Shown here piece after piece: positions 48,450 through 57,562 of a stretch of 64,000 bases of DNA. The translations under genes were made by a program, and so were the position numbers. The stretch comes from Arthrobacter_B sp038069765 (GTDB taxonomy: Bacteria; Actinomycetota; Actinomycetes; Actinomycetales; Micrococcaceae). The stretch's first letter is position 1, and each line of letters begins with the position of its first letter. Where the stretch lies: the NCBI RefSeq assembly GCF_038069765.1, contig NZ_JBBPFS010000006.1:1-64000 (forward strand), given 5' to 3'. The notes under the pieces are model-generated. The model had not been told where the DNA came from. It did no database searches and saw nothing but the letters and a program-made list of their open reading frames with translations.

Positions 48450-49547
48450 GTGGGCGTGAACGTCAGTTCCTCCATCCCGGCATCCCGCAGCACTCTGCAG
48501 CCCCCGTCCTTACAGCCGCTGTCCGTGCCGAACGCCCGGGGCCGCGGCGTCCGCCCGGCCGTCCGGACCGCCCTGCTGGCCGCTTCGATTGCCGTGCTGG
48601 CGCTGGCCTGCCTGGCATCCGTCGCTTTTGGCGCGCGGGCGCTGTCCTTCGCCACTGTCTTTGAGGCGCTCACCGCGTACGACCCTGGAAACGGTGACCA
48701 CGCGGTGGTGGCCTCCCGGATTCCCCGCACCGCCCTGGGGCTGCTGGCCGGCGGTGCGCTGGGCCTGGCCGGCGCCGCGATGCAGGGAGTGGCCCGCAAT
48801 CCGCTGGCCGATCCCGGGATCCTCGGCGTCAACGCCGGCGCCGCATTTTTCGTGGTCCTCGGCATCTACGGCTTCGGGGTGGGCAGCTTCGCCGGGTACA
48901 TCTGGTTTGCGCTGGCCGGCGCCGCCCTGGCCGCCGTCGTCGTCTACACCGTCGCCAGCCTGGGCCGCGAAGGCGCCACCCCGGTGAAACTCGCGCTGGC
49001 CGGCGCCGCCCTGTCCGCAGGCCTTAGCTCCCTCATGAGTGCACTGCTGGTCTCGAGCCAGCAGACCTTCGACGTCTTCCGCTTCTGGCAGGTGGGCAGC
49101 GTTTCCGGCCGGGGCTGGGACGTGATCACCGCCGTACTGCCGTTCCTGGCGGTCGGCGCCGTCATCACTCTGGGAGCCGGCCGGGCCCTGAACGGGCTGT
49201 CGCTCGGGGACGACCTGGCCCGGGGACTGGGCCAGCGGGTGGGGCTGAGCCGGGGCATCACGGCGCTCGGTGTGGTCCTGCTGTGCGGTGCAGCCACTGC
49301 CGCCGCCGGCCCGATCGGCTTTGTTGGCCTGGTCATCCCGCACATGGTGCGTTCCCTGACCGGCCCCGACTACCGGTGGATCCTGCCCTTCTCCCTCGTC
49401 CTGGCACCCATCCTGCTGCTCACGGCCGACATCGCCGGACGGCTTGCGCTCCCGCCCGCGGAAATTCCGGTGGGTGTCATGACCGCCGTCATCGGTGCTC
49501 CGGTGTTCATCTGGCTGGTCCGGCGCCGGAAGCCGGCCCAACTGTGA
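48450..49547 (+). CDS. Iron-siderophore ABC permease 1 (FecCD)
   Basis: A 365-residue membrane permease of the FecCD family with about ten helices, motifs RIPRTALGLLAGGALGLAGAAMQGVARNPLADPGILGVNAGAAFFVV, LAGAALSAGLSSLMSALLV and LLCGAATAAAGPIGFVGLVIPHMVRSLTGPD (the ATPase-contacting EAA-like loop). A basic 40-residue N-terminal extension precedes the first helix. GTG 48450 has GAGGGAGG 7 nt upstream. Its stop overlaps the second permease start (GTGA). Confidence 0.93.
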   Translation: MGVNVSSSIPASRSTLQPPSLQPLSVPNARGRGVRPAVRTALLAASIAVLALACLASVAFGARALSFATVFEALTAYDPGNGDHAVVASRIPRTALGLLAGGALGLAGAAMQGVARNPLADPGILGVNAGAAFFVVLGIYGFGVGSFAGYIWFALAGAALAAVVVYTVASLGREGATPVKLALAGAALSAGLSSLMSALLVSSQQTFDVFRFWQVGSVSGRGWDVITAVLPFLAVGAVITLGAGRALNGLSLGDDLARGLGQRVGLSRGITALGVVLLCGAATAAAGPIGFVGLVIPHMVRSLTGPDYRWILPFSLVLAPILLLTADIAGRLALPPAEIPVGVMTAVIGAPVFIWLVRRRKPAQL

Positions 49548-50590
49548 GCGCGCTGCTGGAGAAGTCCGCGGCCGCCGTCGTCTCTTCCGCCCGCCGCAGA
49601 TCCGCCCGTCGGGTCCGCACGGTCACAACTGCCCTGGCCGGCGCCGTCGTTCTCCTCTTCGCCGTCAGCATCCTGCTCGGCACCTACACCGTGACCGTTC
49701 CGGACTTCTTCCGGATCCTCGCCGGGGAGCAGATACCGGGAGCCACCTACATCGTGATGGAGAGCAAGCTTCCGCGGGCCGTCACCGCGATCATGGTGGG
49801 TGCCGCGCTGGGCATTGCCGGCAGCATCTTCCAAACCATGCTGCGCAATCCGCTGGCCAGCCCGGACATCATCGGCATCAGCTACGGCGCCAGCGCCAGC
49901 GCAGTTGTGGGGATCGTGGTTTTCGGGGCAACGGGAACGGCTGTTTCCCTGTCGGCGCTGGCCGGCGCGCTGGTGGTGGCGCTTGCCATCTATCTGCTCT
50001 CCCGGCAGGGCGGGGCAGCGGGGTACCGGCTGATCCTGGTGGGCATCGGGTTTGCCGCCGTGATGCAGGCAGTGGTCATGTTCCTGATGACCCGCACCGA
50101 TGTCCGCACAGCCTCCCAGGCGCTGGTGTGGCTGAACGGGTCCCTGAACTCCGCCAGCTGGGACCGCGCCGGCGCGCTGGCCCTGTCCCTGCTGGTCCTG
50201 CTGCCGGCCGCCGCAGTGCTCGCACGGCAGCTTCGCGGCCTGGAGCTGGGCGACGACACAGCCGCCGGACTGGGCGTGCGTGTGGAAGCGTCACGGCTCG
50301 GGCTGTTGGTCACCGGCGTGGCCCTGGCCGCCGTGGCCACCGCTGCGTCCGGTCCGGTCTCCTTCATCGCCTTCCTGTCCGGGCCCATCGCCCGGCGGCT
50401 GCTGGGCGGGCGGCAGTCCCTGGCTGCCGCCGCCCTGGTGGGAGCGGTGATTGTGCTGGCCGCTGATTTCGCCGGCTCCAACCTGGTTCCCGGCGTGTCA
50501 CTGCCCGTGGGCGTTGTGACAGGTGCGCTGGGCGCGCCGTTCCTGCTGTGGCTGCTGGTCACATCCAACCGTGTAGGCCGAGGAGGCTGA
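49544..50590 (+). CDS. Iron-siderophore ABC permease 2 (FecCD)
   Basis: A 348-residue FecCD permease, paralogous to its upstream partner: KLPRAVTAIMVGAALGIAGSIFQTMLRNPLASPDIIGISYGASASAVVGI and LLVTGVALAAVATAASGPVSFIAFLSGPIARRLLGGRQSL. GTG 49544 overlaps the stop of permease 1 (GTGA), which indicates coupled translation and a heterodimeric channel. Longer frames upstream overlap permease 1 and are shadows. Confidence 0.92.
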   Translation: MSALLEKSAAAVVSSARRRSARRVRTVTTALAGAVVLLFAVSILLGTYTVTVPDFFRILAGEQIPGATYIVMESKLPRAVTAIMVGAALGIAGSIFQTMLRNPLASPDIIGISYGASASAVVGIVVFGATGTAVSLSALAGALVVALAIYLLSRQGGAAGYRLILVGIGFAAVMQAVVMFLMTRTDVRTASQALVWLNGSLNSASWDRAGALALSLLVLLPAAAVLARQLRGLELGDDTAAGLGVRVEASRLGLLVTGVALAAVATAASGPVSFIAFLSGPIARRLLGGRQSLAAAALVGAVIVLAADFAGSNLVPGVSLPVGVVTGALGAPFLLWLLVTSNRVGRGG

Positions 50591-50591
50591 G

Positions 50592-51545
50592 ATGGGAAAC
50601 CCCCAGAACGTATCCGGTGCGCAGATCCCGCCGACCCTGAGCGCACAGGACCTGGTGCTTTCCTACGGGGAGCGCCTCGTGGTGGACGGGCTTTCCGTCA
50701 CGCTGCCGGCCGGCCGGATCACGATGATCGTGGGTGCCAACGCCTGCGGCAAGTCCACGCTCCTGCGCGGCCTCTCCCGGCTGCTCAAGCCTGCCGGGGG
50801 ATCTGTGCTGCTGGGCGGCAGGGATATCCATGCCCGGCCCGCACGCGAGGTGGCGCGGACACTGGGGCTGCTGCCCCAGACACCCACAGCCCCCGACGGC
50901 ATTACCGTTGCGGACCTCGTGGGCCGCGGCCGGTACCCGCACCAGGGCTGGTTCCGCCAGTGGACACCGGCCGACGACGCCGCCGTGGCCGCCGCACTTC
51001 AAGAGACCGGCACGCTGGATCTGGCGGAACGGAACGTGGATGAACTCTCCGGAGGCCAGCGCCAGCGTGTCTGGATTGCCATGGCACTGGCCCAGGACAC
51101 GGACATCCTGCTGCTGGATGAGCCCACCACCTTCCTCGACGTCACGCATCAGATTGAAGTGCTTGACCTCGTCACCGACCTCAACCGCCGTTCCGGCACC
51201 ACCGTGGTGATCGTCCTGCACGACCTGAACCTGGCCGCCCGTTACGCGGACCACCTGATTGCCATGAAAGCCGGAGCGATCGCGGCACAGGGCGCCCCGG
51301 CCGAGGTGGTCACCGAGCAGCTCGTCCGTGACGTTTTTGGTCTTGAATCCCGGGTGATCAGTGATCCCGTAGCGGGGACGCCTATGGTGGTTCCTTTGGG
51401 CCGCCATCACGCAGCACTTCGTGAGGAAAAGCTCCCGGAGGAAGAACCGGCAGAAAAAGTGCGCCCCGCGGGCGCCGTGGGATACCTGCCCAATCCGCAG
51501 GACAGCCAATCAGCATCCGACAACCGCCTGGAGGCAGCATCATGA
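50592..51545 (+). CDS. Iron-siderophore ABC transporter ATPase (FepC)
   Basis: A 317-residue ATPase. Walker A is VGANACGKSTLLRGL, the signature is ELSGGQRQRVWIAMAL, Walker B DILLLDEPTTFLDVTHQIEVLDLV. The central LLPQTPTAPDGITVADLVGRGRYPHQGW is typical of siderophore-uptake ATPases. An Ala/Glu-rich C-terminal extension of about 50 residues follows the core and is unusual. It energises the two permeases upstream, with the binding protein at 39.6 kb as likely partner. Confidence 0.94.
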   Translation: MGNPQNVSGAQIPPTLSAQDLVLSYGERLVVDGLSVTLPAGRITMIVGANACGKSTLLRGLSRLLKPAGGSVLLGGRDIHARPAREVARTLGLLPQTPTAPDGITVADLVGRGRYPHQGWFRQWTPADDAAVAAALQETGTLDLAERNVDELSGGQRQRVWIAMALAQDTDILLLDEPTTFLDVTHQIEVLDLVTDLNRRSGTTVVIVLHDLNLAARYADHLIAMKAGAIAAQGAPAEVVTEQLVRDVFGLESRVISDPVAGTPMVVPLGRHHAALREEKLPEEEPAEKVRPAGAVGYLPNPQDSQSASDNRLEAAS

Positions 51546-52600
51546 CGCAGGTCCGCACCGGCAACGGAGCCACAGCCGCTCCCCGCAAGGCACGCCGTGC
51601 CTCCAGCGCAGGGGCCGTGATGTGCTTCGACGTCGAGGTGAAGCGGGTGCAGCGCCTGAGCGGGAACTTCCAGCGGATCACCTTTGCCGGTTCCTGCCTC
51701 TCCGAGTTTGGAGTGCAGGGACAAACCCACGACCTGCGGATCAAAGTTGTGGTGCCCTCCGTCGCCCCTGACGGCCGGAAACTGCCGATGCCGGTGTTTG
51801 ATTGCAGCGACACCGGCTGGTACCGCAACTGGCTGCAGCTCGACGCCGGCGTGCGCGGCTCCATGCGCACGTACACTGTCCGCGCAGCGCGCTGCGGCGG
51901 TGCGGAACCGGAGATCGACGTCGACTTTGTGCTGCACTTTGACGAACAGGGCCGAGGCGGACCGGCTTCCAGCTGGGCTGCTGCCGCGCAGCCGGGCGAC
52001 CGGGTCAGCATCATCGGACCTAACGCGGCGCACTGCGTCACCGCGGAAAGCTACGGCGGCATCGAGTGGCGGCCGGGCATGGCACGGCACATCCTGCTTG
52101 CCGGTGATGAAACAGCGGTTCCCGCCATCACCGCGATCCTCGAATCCCTGCCTGCCGACGTGACAGGGCATGCCCTGCTGGAGGTTCCTGCGGCTGAAGA
52201 TGTGCTGCCGGTATCCACGGATTCCTCGGTCCGGGTGACCTGGCTGCCCCGCGGCGGCCGCCCCCACGGCGAGCTGCTGGAGGAAGCCGTCCGGGGCGCC
52301 GTCGCCCTGCCGGGCTGGGCTTCCGTGGACGGTGCGCCGGTACCGCCGAGGCCGGTCATCGAAGACGTCAACATCGACGAGGCCATCCTGTGGGAGACCC
52401 CGCAGCGGCTGACCCCGGCCGCCGTAAAGGCCACCCCGAACCCGGACACCCCTTCCGGCGCCCTGCCGTTTTATGCGTGGATTGCCGGTGAGGCGGCGGT
52501 GGTCCGCGGACTGCGCCGGTACCTGGTCTCGGAAGCGGGCATTGACCGCAAGCAGGTGGCCTTCATGGGCTACTGGCGCAGCGGCCGGGCTGAGCTTTAG
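51542..52600 (+). CDS. Siderophore-interacting protein (FAD-dependent ferric reductase)
   Basis: A 352-residue SIP family flavoprotein that releases iron from imported ferric siderophores by reduction with NAD(P)H. Features are the FAD-binding RTYTVRAARCGGAEPEIDVDFVLHFDEQGRGGPASSWAAAAQPGDRV segment, the NAD(P)-binding GDETAVPAITAILESLP and the C-terminal AFMGYWRSGRAE typical of SIPs. The ATG overlaps the ATPase stop (ATGA). An N-terminal basic Ala-rich stretch precedes the core. Its final codons and stop lie inside the 17-bp tandem repeat described next. Confidence 0.92.
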   Translation: MTQVRTGNGATAAPRKARRASSAGAVMCFDVEVKRVQRLSGNFQRITFAGSCLSEFGVQGQTHDLRIKVVVPSVAPDGRKLPMPVFDCSDTGWYRNWLQLDAGVRGSMRTYTVRAARCGGAEPEIDVDFVLHFDEQGRGGPASSWAAAAQPGDRVSIIGPNAAHCVTAESYGGIEWRPGMARHILLAGDETAVPAITAILESLPADVTGHALLEVPAAEDVLPVSTDSSVRVTWLPRGGRPHGELLEEAVRGAVALPGWASVDGAPVPPRPVIEDVNIDEAILWETPQRLTPAAVKATPNPDTPSGALPFYAWIAGEAAVVRGLRRYLVSEAGIDRKQVAFMGYWRSGRAEL

Positions 52601-52659
52601 GACGGGACGAGCTTTAGGACGGGACGAGCTTTAGGACGGGCTGAGCTTTAGGACGGGAC
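52592..52659. repeat. Four tandem 17-bp repeats including the SIP stop codon
   Basis: The unit gagctttaggacgggac occurs at 52592-52608, 52609-52625, 52626-52642 (last two bases ct) and 52643-52659. The first copy carries the Glu-Leu-stop end of the SIP gene. Degenerate copies continue to about 52718. Confidence 0.9.
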
Positions 52660-53016
52660 GAGACGCGCTTCAGGACGCGATGAGCTTTGAGGGCCGGACG
52701 CGCTTGAGGGCGTGACGGCCGCCGCGCCGTGCCCGGTTATTGCTCACAATTCTTTCCGGACCGCAGTCCTTTTCCCGTAAAATTAAGGGAGTCGGAGTGC
52801 CGCTCCGTGCGCTTTTTGCGGGAGTAAAACTCCGTGCTTTTTACCACAGCATTCTTGTTCCCTGCCCCTTTGCCGAACATTGCACAGAGGTGATGGATTA
52901 CGAAGAACCCCACGCAGCCCCTGCGTTATCTGACGGAATTACGGCAGCGGGTCCTTAGCTGGGCCACGGAAAACCGTCCGCCGGGTAAACACGTTGCGTC
53001 GACGGTCCGGAGATAT
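52660..53016. other. Region between the SIP gene and the M23 peptidase
   Basis: After degenerate repeat copies to about 52718 the DNA becomes less GC-rich (around 52740-52870) and carries no recognised gene. From 52894 a frame in phase with the M23 gene is open and could extend it by about 40 residues (MTKNPTQP-like start at ATT 52897, with GAGG before it). Confidence 0.55.
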
Positions 53017-53712
53017 GTGCCGGCCGGGCTTTTGCAGGCGGCACAGTCACTGCCGCTGAACCCGCAGTGGTTTGCCGCTCCCGGACGCAGCACCTGCGCC
53101 ATGGGCGCCGCGGCCGCACTGGTGGTGGGAACCGCCGTCGTCGGAACCGCCCACGCGGCGCACGAGCCCGCAGAGCTGCAGCGAACCACAGTGGTGTCGG
53201 AGCTTCCCGCCAAGGAAGAAACTGAATCGGACGAGCCGTCCGACGGCGAAGCGGCGTCCGACGGGCAGGGCTCCACCACTCCCGTGGCGGCCCCGCCCGA
53301 GCCCGTGCCCGAAGAAGTGCCGGCATCCGTGCCGCTGGATGAGCTCCGCGTGACCTCGCCGTTCGGCTGGCGGGAGAACCCGCTGCTGGCCGCCGGCACC
53401 CTGGAATTCCACACCGGCATCGACTTCGGCGCTGTCACCGGCACCCCGGTAAAGGCAGCGGCCGCGGGCACGGTGACCTACGCCGAATACCACCAGTACG
53501 GCGGCCTGCGGATCGTGGTCGACCATGGCAACGGCACCGAAACCACCTACAACCACCTCAACGAGATCCATGTGGAGGTGGGGCAGTGGGTGGACTTCAA
53601 CACCGTGATCGGTGCCATCGGCAGCACCGGGAACTCGACCGGCCCCCACCTGCATTTTGAAGTGCTGGCCAACGGTGAATACCAGGACCCCGCCGTTTGG
53701 CTGGGCATCTAG
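53017..53712 (+). CDS. M23 family metallopeptidase
   Basis: A 231-residue (or longer) cell-wall endopeptidase. A membrane anchor or signal segment is near residues 28-48 (CAMGAAAALVVGTAVVGTAHAAH), followed by a Ser/Glu/Pro-rich linker and the LytM-type domain from about 110: the zinc motif FHTGIDFG (H and D ligands), VDHGNGTETTYNHLNEIHVEVGQWV and GPHLHFEVLANGEYQDPAVWL (HxH ligands). It probably cuts peptidoglycan cross-bridges in growth or division. The GTG at 53017 has GGAG close upstream; an ATT codon at 52897 with a better-spaced GAGG is an alternative start. Confidence 0.88.
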   Translation: MPAGLLQAAQSLPLNPQWFAAPGRSTCAMGAAAALVVGTAVVGTAHAAHEPAELQRTTVVSELPAKEETESDEPSDGEAASDGQGSTTPVAAPPEPVPEEVPASVPLDELRVTSPFGWRENPLLAAGTLEFHTGIDFGAVTGTPVKAAAAGTVTYAEYHQYGGLRIVVDHGNGTETTYNHLNEIHVEVGQWVDFNTVIGAIGSTGNSTGPHLHFEVLANGEYQDPAVWLGI

Positions 53713-53735
53713 CTTCCCGGCCCGGAGGCCCGGTC

Positions 53736-54695
53736 CTAGACCCGGGGATTTGTCAGGATCGCCGGGTCTTTCTTCCCGTGCGGCATCCGGACCCGAAGGG
53801 CGCTGGGATCCACCCGGAACGCCACATGGGACGCCTTGCCCAGATGGTCGCCGTCAACCTCGAACTCCTGCGGAACCTCGGTGAAGATCTCGGCTTCCTT
53901 GCACTGGTAGTAGTCCACCGACGTGCTTCCCTTGCCGCGGCGCAGCAGGCCGGCAACAACGCTCAACCAGCCGAACCGCCCCTTGGGGGCCATGGTCATG
54001 ACATCCAGCAGTCCGTCGTCGATGCGGGCGCCGGGGAAAATCTCCAGCCCGCCCATGATCTTTCCGCAGTTTCCACCCATGACGCTGCGCGGATGACCGT
54101 GGATTTCCTTGCCGCCGTCGAGCCGGATGGTGCTCTTGACCGGCTTGCCGGGGAGGTTCCGGATGCCGGCGTCGACGTAGGCCAGCCAGCCGACGTTGTC
54201 CTTCAGGGTGTCATTCGTGTCGCCCATCAGCGCCGCGTCATAGCCGAGTCCGGCCATGACCAGGAAGACGTCACCCTTCAGCGCGCGGTCAAGGGTGACA
54301 TGAACGACGTCGATGTTGCGGTCCGCTCCGGTCAGGGCGGCGGTGACCGCACCCTCGGGATCGTCGACGGCGATGTCCAGGTTGCGGGCCAGCAGGTTGC
54401 CGGTGCCCAGGGGCAGCAGCCCGAGGGGAGTGTCGGTACCGGTGAGCTCAGCGGCCACGCAGCGGACCGTGCCGTCGCCGCCGGCTGCAATCACGAGGTC
54501 AACCCCGGCGTCCAGGGCCTCGCGGGCCATGCCGCGGCCCGGGTCTTCTTTGGTGGTCTCCAGCCACAGCGGCTCTTCCCAGCCTTCATTCCGGCAGATC
54601 CTGTCGACCAGGGCGCGGATGTCCACATCCGTTTTCTTGATGGGGTTCATGACGACGGCGGCGCGCTGGCGCGTTCCTGCGGGTGAGGTAGGCAT
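53736..54695 (-). CDS. Diacylglycerol kinase family lipid kinase
   Basis: A 319-residue soluble kinase of the DAGK/YegS family. The ATP-binding glycine motif is VIAAGGDGTVRCVAAEL, with PLGLLPLGTGNLLARNL next, and a C-terminal beta-sandwich lipid domain has DGLLDVMTMAPKGRFGW, EFEVDGDHLGKASHVAFRV. It phosphorylates a lipid such as diacylglycerol or a related membrane lipid. The gene is convergent with the M23 gene and divergent from the SGNH hydrolase. Confidence 0.93.
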   Translation of the reverse strand: MPTSPAGTRQRAAVVMNPIKKTDVDIRALVDRICRNEGWEEPLWLETTKEDPGRGMAREALDAGVDLVIAAGGDGTVRCVAAELTGTDTPLGLLPLGTGNLLARNLDIAVDDPEGAVTAALTGADRNIDVVHVTLDRALKGDVFLVMAGLGYDAALMGDTNDTLKDNVGWLAYVDAGIRNLPGKPVKSTIRLDGGKEIHGHPRSVMGGNCGKIMGGLEIFPGARIDDGLLDVMTMAPKGRFGWLSVVAGLLRRGKGSTSVDYYQCKEAEIFTEVPQEFEVDGDHLGKASHVAFRVDPSALRVRMPHGKKDPAILTNPRV

Positions 54696-54859
54696 GGGAT
54701 CCTTTGGGCGGCGAAGGCTTGGCGGTTCAGTGCGGGGGGCTGGTGCAGCGCGGCGGGAGGGTGCAGGCGGGAGCCTGCGGCCGGAGTGCAGCTTGCTTCA
54801 GAGTCTAATCCGCCCCGGGCCCGCGCGCTGGCAGGTGCAGGAACTGTCCAATCAACTTG

Positions 54860-54871
54860 TAACCTGTGGGA
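54860..54871 (+). promoter_or_regulatory. Candidate leaderless promoter (-10 TAACCT)
   Basis: TAACCT at 54860-54865 lies 6 nt before GTG 54872. Confidence 0.5.
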
Positions 54872-55657
54872 GTGACTTTTACTTCTCGTTATGTGGCCCT
54901 GGGGGATTCCTTCACCGAAGGCGTGGGGGATTGGGACGACTCCCGGCCCAACGGTGTCCGGGGCTGGGCGGACCGGGTGGCGGAGCAGCTGATGCTCGCC
55001 GACAACTCCTGGGGCTATGCAAACCTCGCCATCAGGGGCAAGAAGCTGCATCAGGTCCTCGCCGAGCAGGTGGACGCCGCCGTCAGGCTCCAGCCCACCC
55101 TGGTCACCATTTACGCGGGCGGCAACGATATTTTGCGGCCCAAAGTGGACATCGATGCGCTGGTCGGTTCGTACGACGCCGGCATCGCGGCTTTGCGGGC
55201 CTCCGGAGCTGCAGTTCTCGTCTTCACCGGATTCGACTCCGGCCGCGCCCCGGTGTTCGGTGCCACCCGGGGCCGTACCGCCCTGTACAACGAACTGGTC
55301 CGGGAGTCCGCGGACCGCCACGGTGCTGAGCTGGTGGACTACTGGCGGATGAAGGAACTTCAGGATGAGCGGTACTGGGACGTTGACCGGCTGCACATGT
55401 CGCCGGCAGGGCACATGCTCACCGCCAAGAAGGTCCTGGAAGTCCTGCGCCGCACCGACGCCATAGACGTTCCGGAACTGGACGCGCTGCCGTCCCGGAC
55501 CCGTGTTGAACAGCTGCGCCGCGACGCTCAGTGGGCCCGCGAGTATCTGGGCCCGTGGGTCGGGCGCCGCCTGCGCCGGGTTTCGTCGGGTGACAACCTC
55601 AGCCCCAAGTATCCCGTCCCGGTGCGTCTCGACGTGCCGGCCGGCGTCGGAGACTGA
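54872..55657 (+). CDS. SGNH/GDSL hydrolase
   Basis: A 261-residue esterase of the SGNH superfamily. The catalytic Ser is in the block I motif ALGDSFTEGVGDW, the Gly block is NLAIRGKKLHQVL, the Asn block TIYAGGNDIL and the His block WDVDRLHMSPAGHMLTAKKV. The substrate may be an ester-linked acyl group on lipids or sugars. The chosen GTG 54872 fits a leaderless-type -10 box; GTG 54866 would add two residues. Confidence 0.92.
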   Translation: MTFTSRYVALGDSFTEGVGDWDDSRPNGVRGWADRVAEQLMLADNSWGYANLAIRGKKLHQVLAEQVDAAVRLQPTLVTIYAGGNDILRPKVDIDALVGSYDAGIAALRASGAAVLVFTGFDSGRAPVFGATRGRTALYNELVRESADRHGAELVDYWRMKELQDERYWDVDRLHMSPAGHMLTAKKVLEVLRRTDAIDVPELDALPSRTRVEQLRRDAQWAREYLGPWVGRRLRRVSSGDNLSPKYPVPVRLDVPAGVGD

Positions 55658-56002
55658 CACCGGCCAACCTCCACCACCGGTGTCGGGCCGGCGCGGCTGC
55701 AGGGCAGCCCGCCGTGGATTTTCGTGCTGCAGTATTCCCGGAATAACGCTCTCCGGCGGCTTTTCGGGACGAAAATGAGGCCTCTGATGCGCTGCGGTGA
55801 GGCGTTTCACAATTTCCGCCGTAGTCCATATGCTGACGCGGATTAAGCTGCCGGCTAAAGCCCGCCACTGGCTCCGGCCGCCCCCTGCAATTCGGTGAGG
55901 GGGGCTGTTTTTCCTAAACTTGATGGTCTGCCCGGCGCCTATTACGGCGTCCGGCCGGTTGCTTCCGATACACGCAGCTGACTTCTAGGAAAGAAAGCCA
56001 AC
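55658..56002. other. Intergenic region
   Basis: No gene is visible in about 345 bp. A CCCCCT/AGGGGG hairpin with a T run (55881-55912) probably ends transcription from the left. A CCGGCGCC...GGCGTCCGG dyad at about 55933-55956 may be an operator for the transporter gene. The ribosome-binding site AGGAAAG is at 55988-55994. Confidence 0.55.
55881..55912 (+). terminator. Candidate terminator hairpin
   Basis: CCCCCT/AGGGGG arms with an 11-nt loop followed by gctgttttt. It lies more than 220 bp after the SGNH gene, so assignment to that gene is tentative. Confidence 0.5.
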
Positions 56003-57502
56003 ATGCCTAAAGATGCACCGACTAAGCGCCGCCCCGTTCTGGGCCGCAGGCGACTGAAGGTCGATGACGTGAATGTCGTTGACAAATCGATGATGAAAAA
56101 GGCCGTCGGCGGAACCGTCGTCGGCAACACCATGGAATGGTTCGACATCGGTGTCTACGGCTACCTCGCCGTCACCATGGGTGCCGTGTTCCTCTCCGAG
56201 GCTGATGCCTCCGCCCAGCTGATCTTCAGCCTGGGCGTTTTCGCCGCCACCTTCCTGGCCCGTCCGCTCGGCGGCATCGTGTTTGGCCGGCTCGGCGACA
56301 AGATGGGCCGCCAGAAGACGCTGGCCACGACCCTGATCCTGATGGCCGCCTCGACGTTCGTCATCGGGCTCCTGCCCGGCTATGACCAGATTGGCATGTG
56401 GGCACCGGTCCTGCTGATCCTGATGAAGCTCCTCCAGGGCTTCTCCACCGGCGGCGAATACGCAGGTGCCACCACCTTTGTGACGGAGTATGCCTCGGAC
56501 AAGCGCCGCGGCTTCCTCTCCAGCATCCTGGACACGGGCAGCTACCTGGGCTTCGCCCTGGGCGCCGGTGTCGTTTCCGTCATGCAGCTGACGTTGAGCC
56601 CCGAGACCATGCTGGACTGGGGCTGGCGCATTCCGTTCCTGATCGCCGGCCCGCTGGGCCTGATCGCGATTTACTTCCGCCTGAAGATCGAAGAATCCCC
56701 GGCGTTCCAGGCGACCCTGGATGCCCAGGAGGCAAACGCAGCCTCGGACAACCCCGACGATTCGGTCACCCCTCCAGGCACCCTGGCCATGATCGGCCTC
56801 TACTGGCGGCCGATCCTCGTCGCCATGGCCCTCGTTGCCGCAGCAAACACCGTCGGCTACACGTTGACGTCCTACATGCCGTCATACCTCACGGACTCCA
56901 TGGGCTATGACGCCCTGCACGGGACGCTGCTGACCATCCCGGTCCTGGTGCTGATGGCTGCCTGCATCCCGCTGGCCGGGAAGCTGTCGGACCGCATTGG
57001 CCGCCGCCCGGTCCTGCTGATGGGTGCCGGCTGCACCATTGTGCTGGCCGTGCCGGCATTCCTGCTGATCGCCCTGGGCCCAATCTGGTCCACGCTGCTG
57101 GGCCTGGTCCTGTTGGCCGTGCCGGTGACGCTGTATGTGTCCAACCTGGCCTCGGCGCTTCCGGCCCTGTTCACTACGGCCAGCCGCTACGGTGCCATGG
57201 GCATCTCGTACAACTTTGCCGTGGCCATCTTCGGAGGCACCGCGCCGCTGATCATGCAGGGATTGATCAACGCCACGGACAACGACCTGATGCCCGCCTT
57301 CTGGCTGATGGCGACCTCAGTCGTCGGAGCCGTGGCCGTCTTCATCATGAAGGAATCCGCAAACCGGCCGATGCCCGGCTCGATGCCGAGCGTGGACACC
57401 CGGGCCGAAGCCCACGAACTGGTGGCGACCCAGGATGAAAATCCCCGGCTCGACGTCGATTCCCTGCCGTTCGGCACGGAAACGGCCGATTCCGGCAAGT
57501 AG
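56003..57502 (+). CDS. MHS-type MFS transporter
   Basis: A 499-residue, 12-helix metabolite:H+ symporter (ProP/KgtP/ShiA type). The first helix carries NTMEWFDIGVYGYLAVTMGAVFL, the MFS loop motif is GGIVFGRLGDKMGRQKTLATTL, and the family region is LLQGFSTGGEYAGATTFVTEYASDKRRGFLSSILDTGSYLGF. Substrates in this family include osmolytes, dicarboxylates and shikimate; which one applies here is unknown. ATG 56003 has AGGAAAG upstream. A charged, disordered C-terminal tail follows helix 12. Confidence 0.92.
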   Translation: MPKDAPTKRRPVLGRRRLKVDDVNVVDKSMMKKAVGGTVVGNTMEWFDIGVYGYLAVTMGAVFLSEADASAQLIFSLGVFAATFLARPLGGIVFGRLGDKMGRQKTLATTLILMAASTFVIGLLPGYDQIGMWAPVLLILMKLLQGFSTGGEYAGATTFVTEYASDKRRGFLSSILDTGSYLGFALGAGVVSVMQLTLSPETMLDWGWRIPFLIAGPLGLIAIYFRLKIEESPAFQATLDAQEANAASDNPDDSVTPPGTLAMIGLYWRPILVAMALVAAANTVGYTLTSYMPSYLTDSMGYDALHGTLLTIPVLVLMAACIPLAGKLSDRIGRRPVLLMGAGCTIVLAVPAFLLIALGPIWSTLLGLVLLAVPVTLYVSNLASALPALFTTASRYGAMGISYNFAVAIFGGTAPLIMQGLINATDNDLMPAFWLMATSVVGAVAVFIMKESANRPMPGSMPSVDTRAEAHELVATQDENPRLDVDSLPFGTETADSGK

Positions 57503-57562
57503 CAAATCGAGTCAGGCCCGCCAATCCTTGAAGCCTCAACCAACCATGGGAGAATTGACCGC

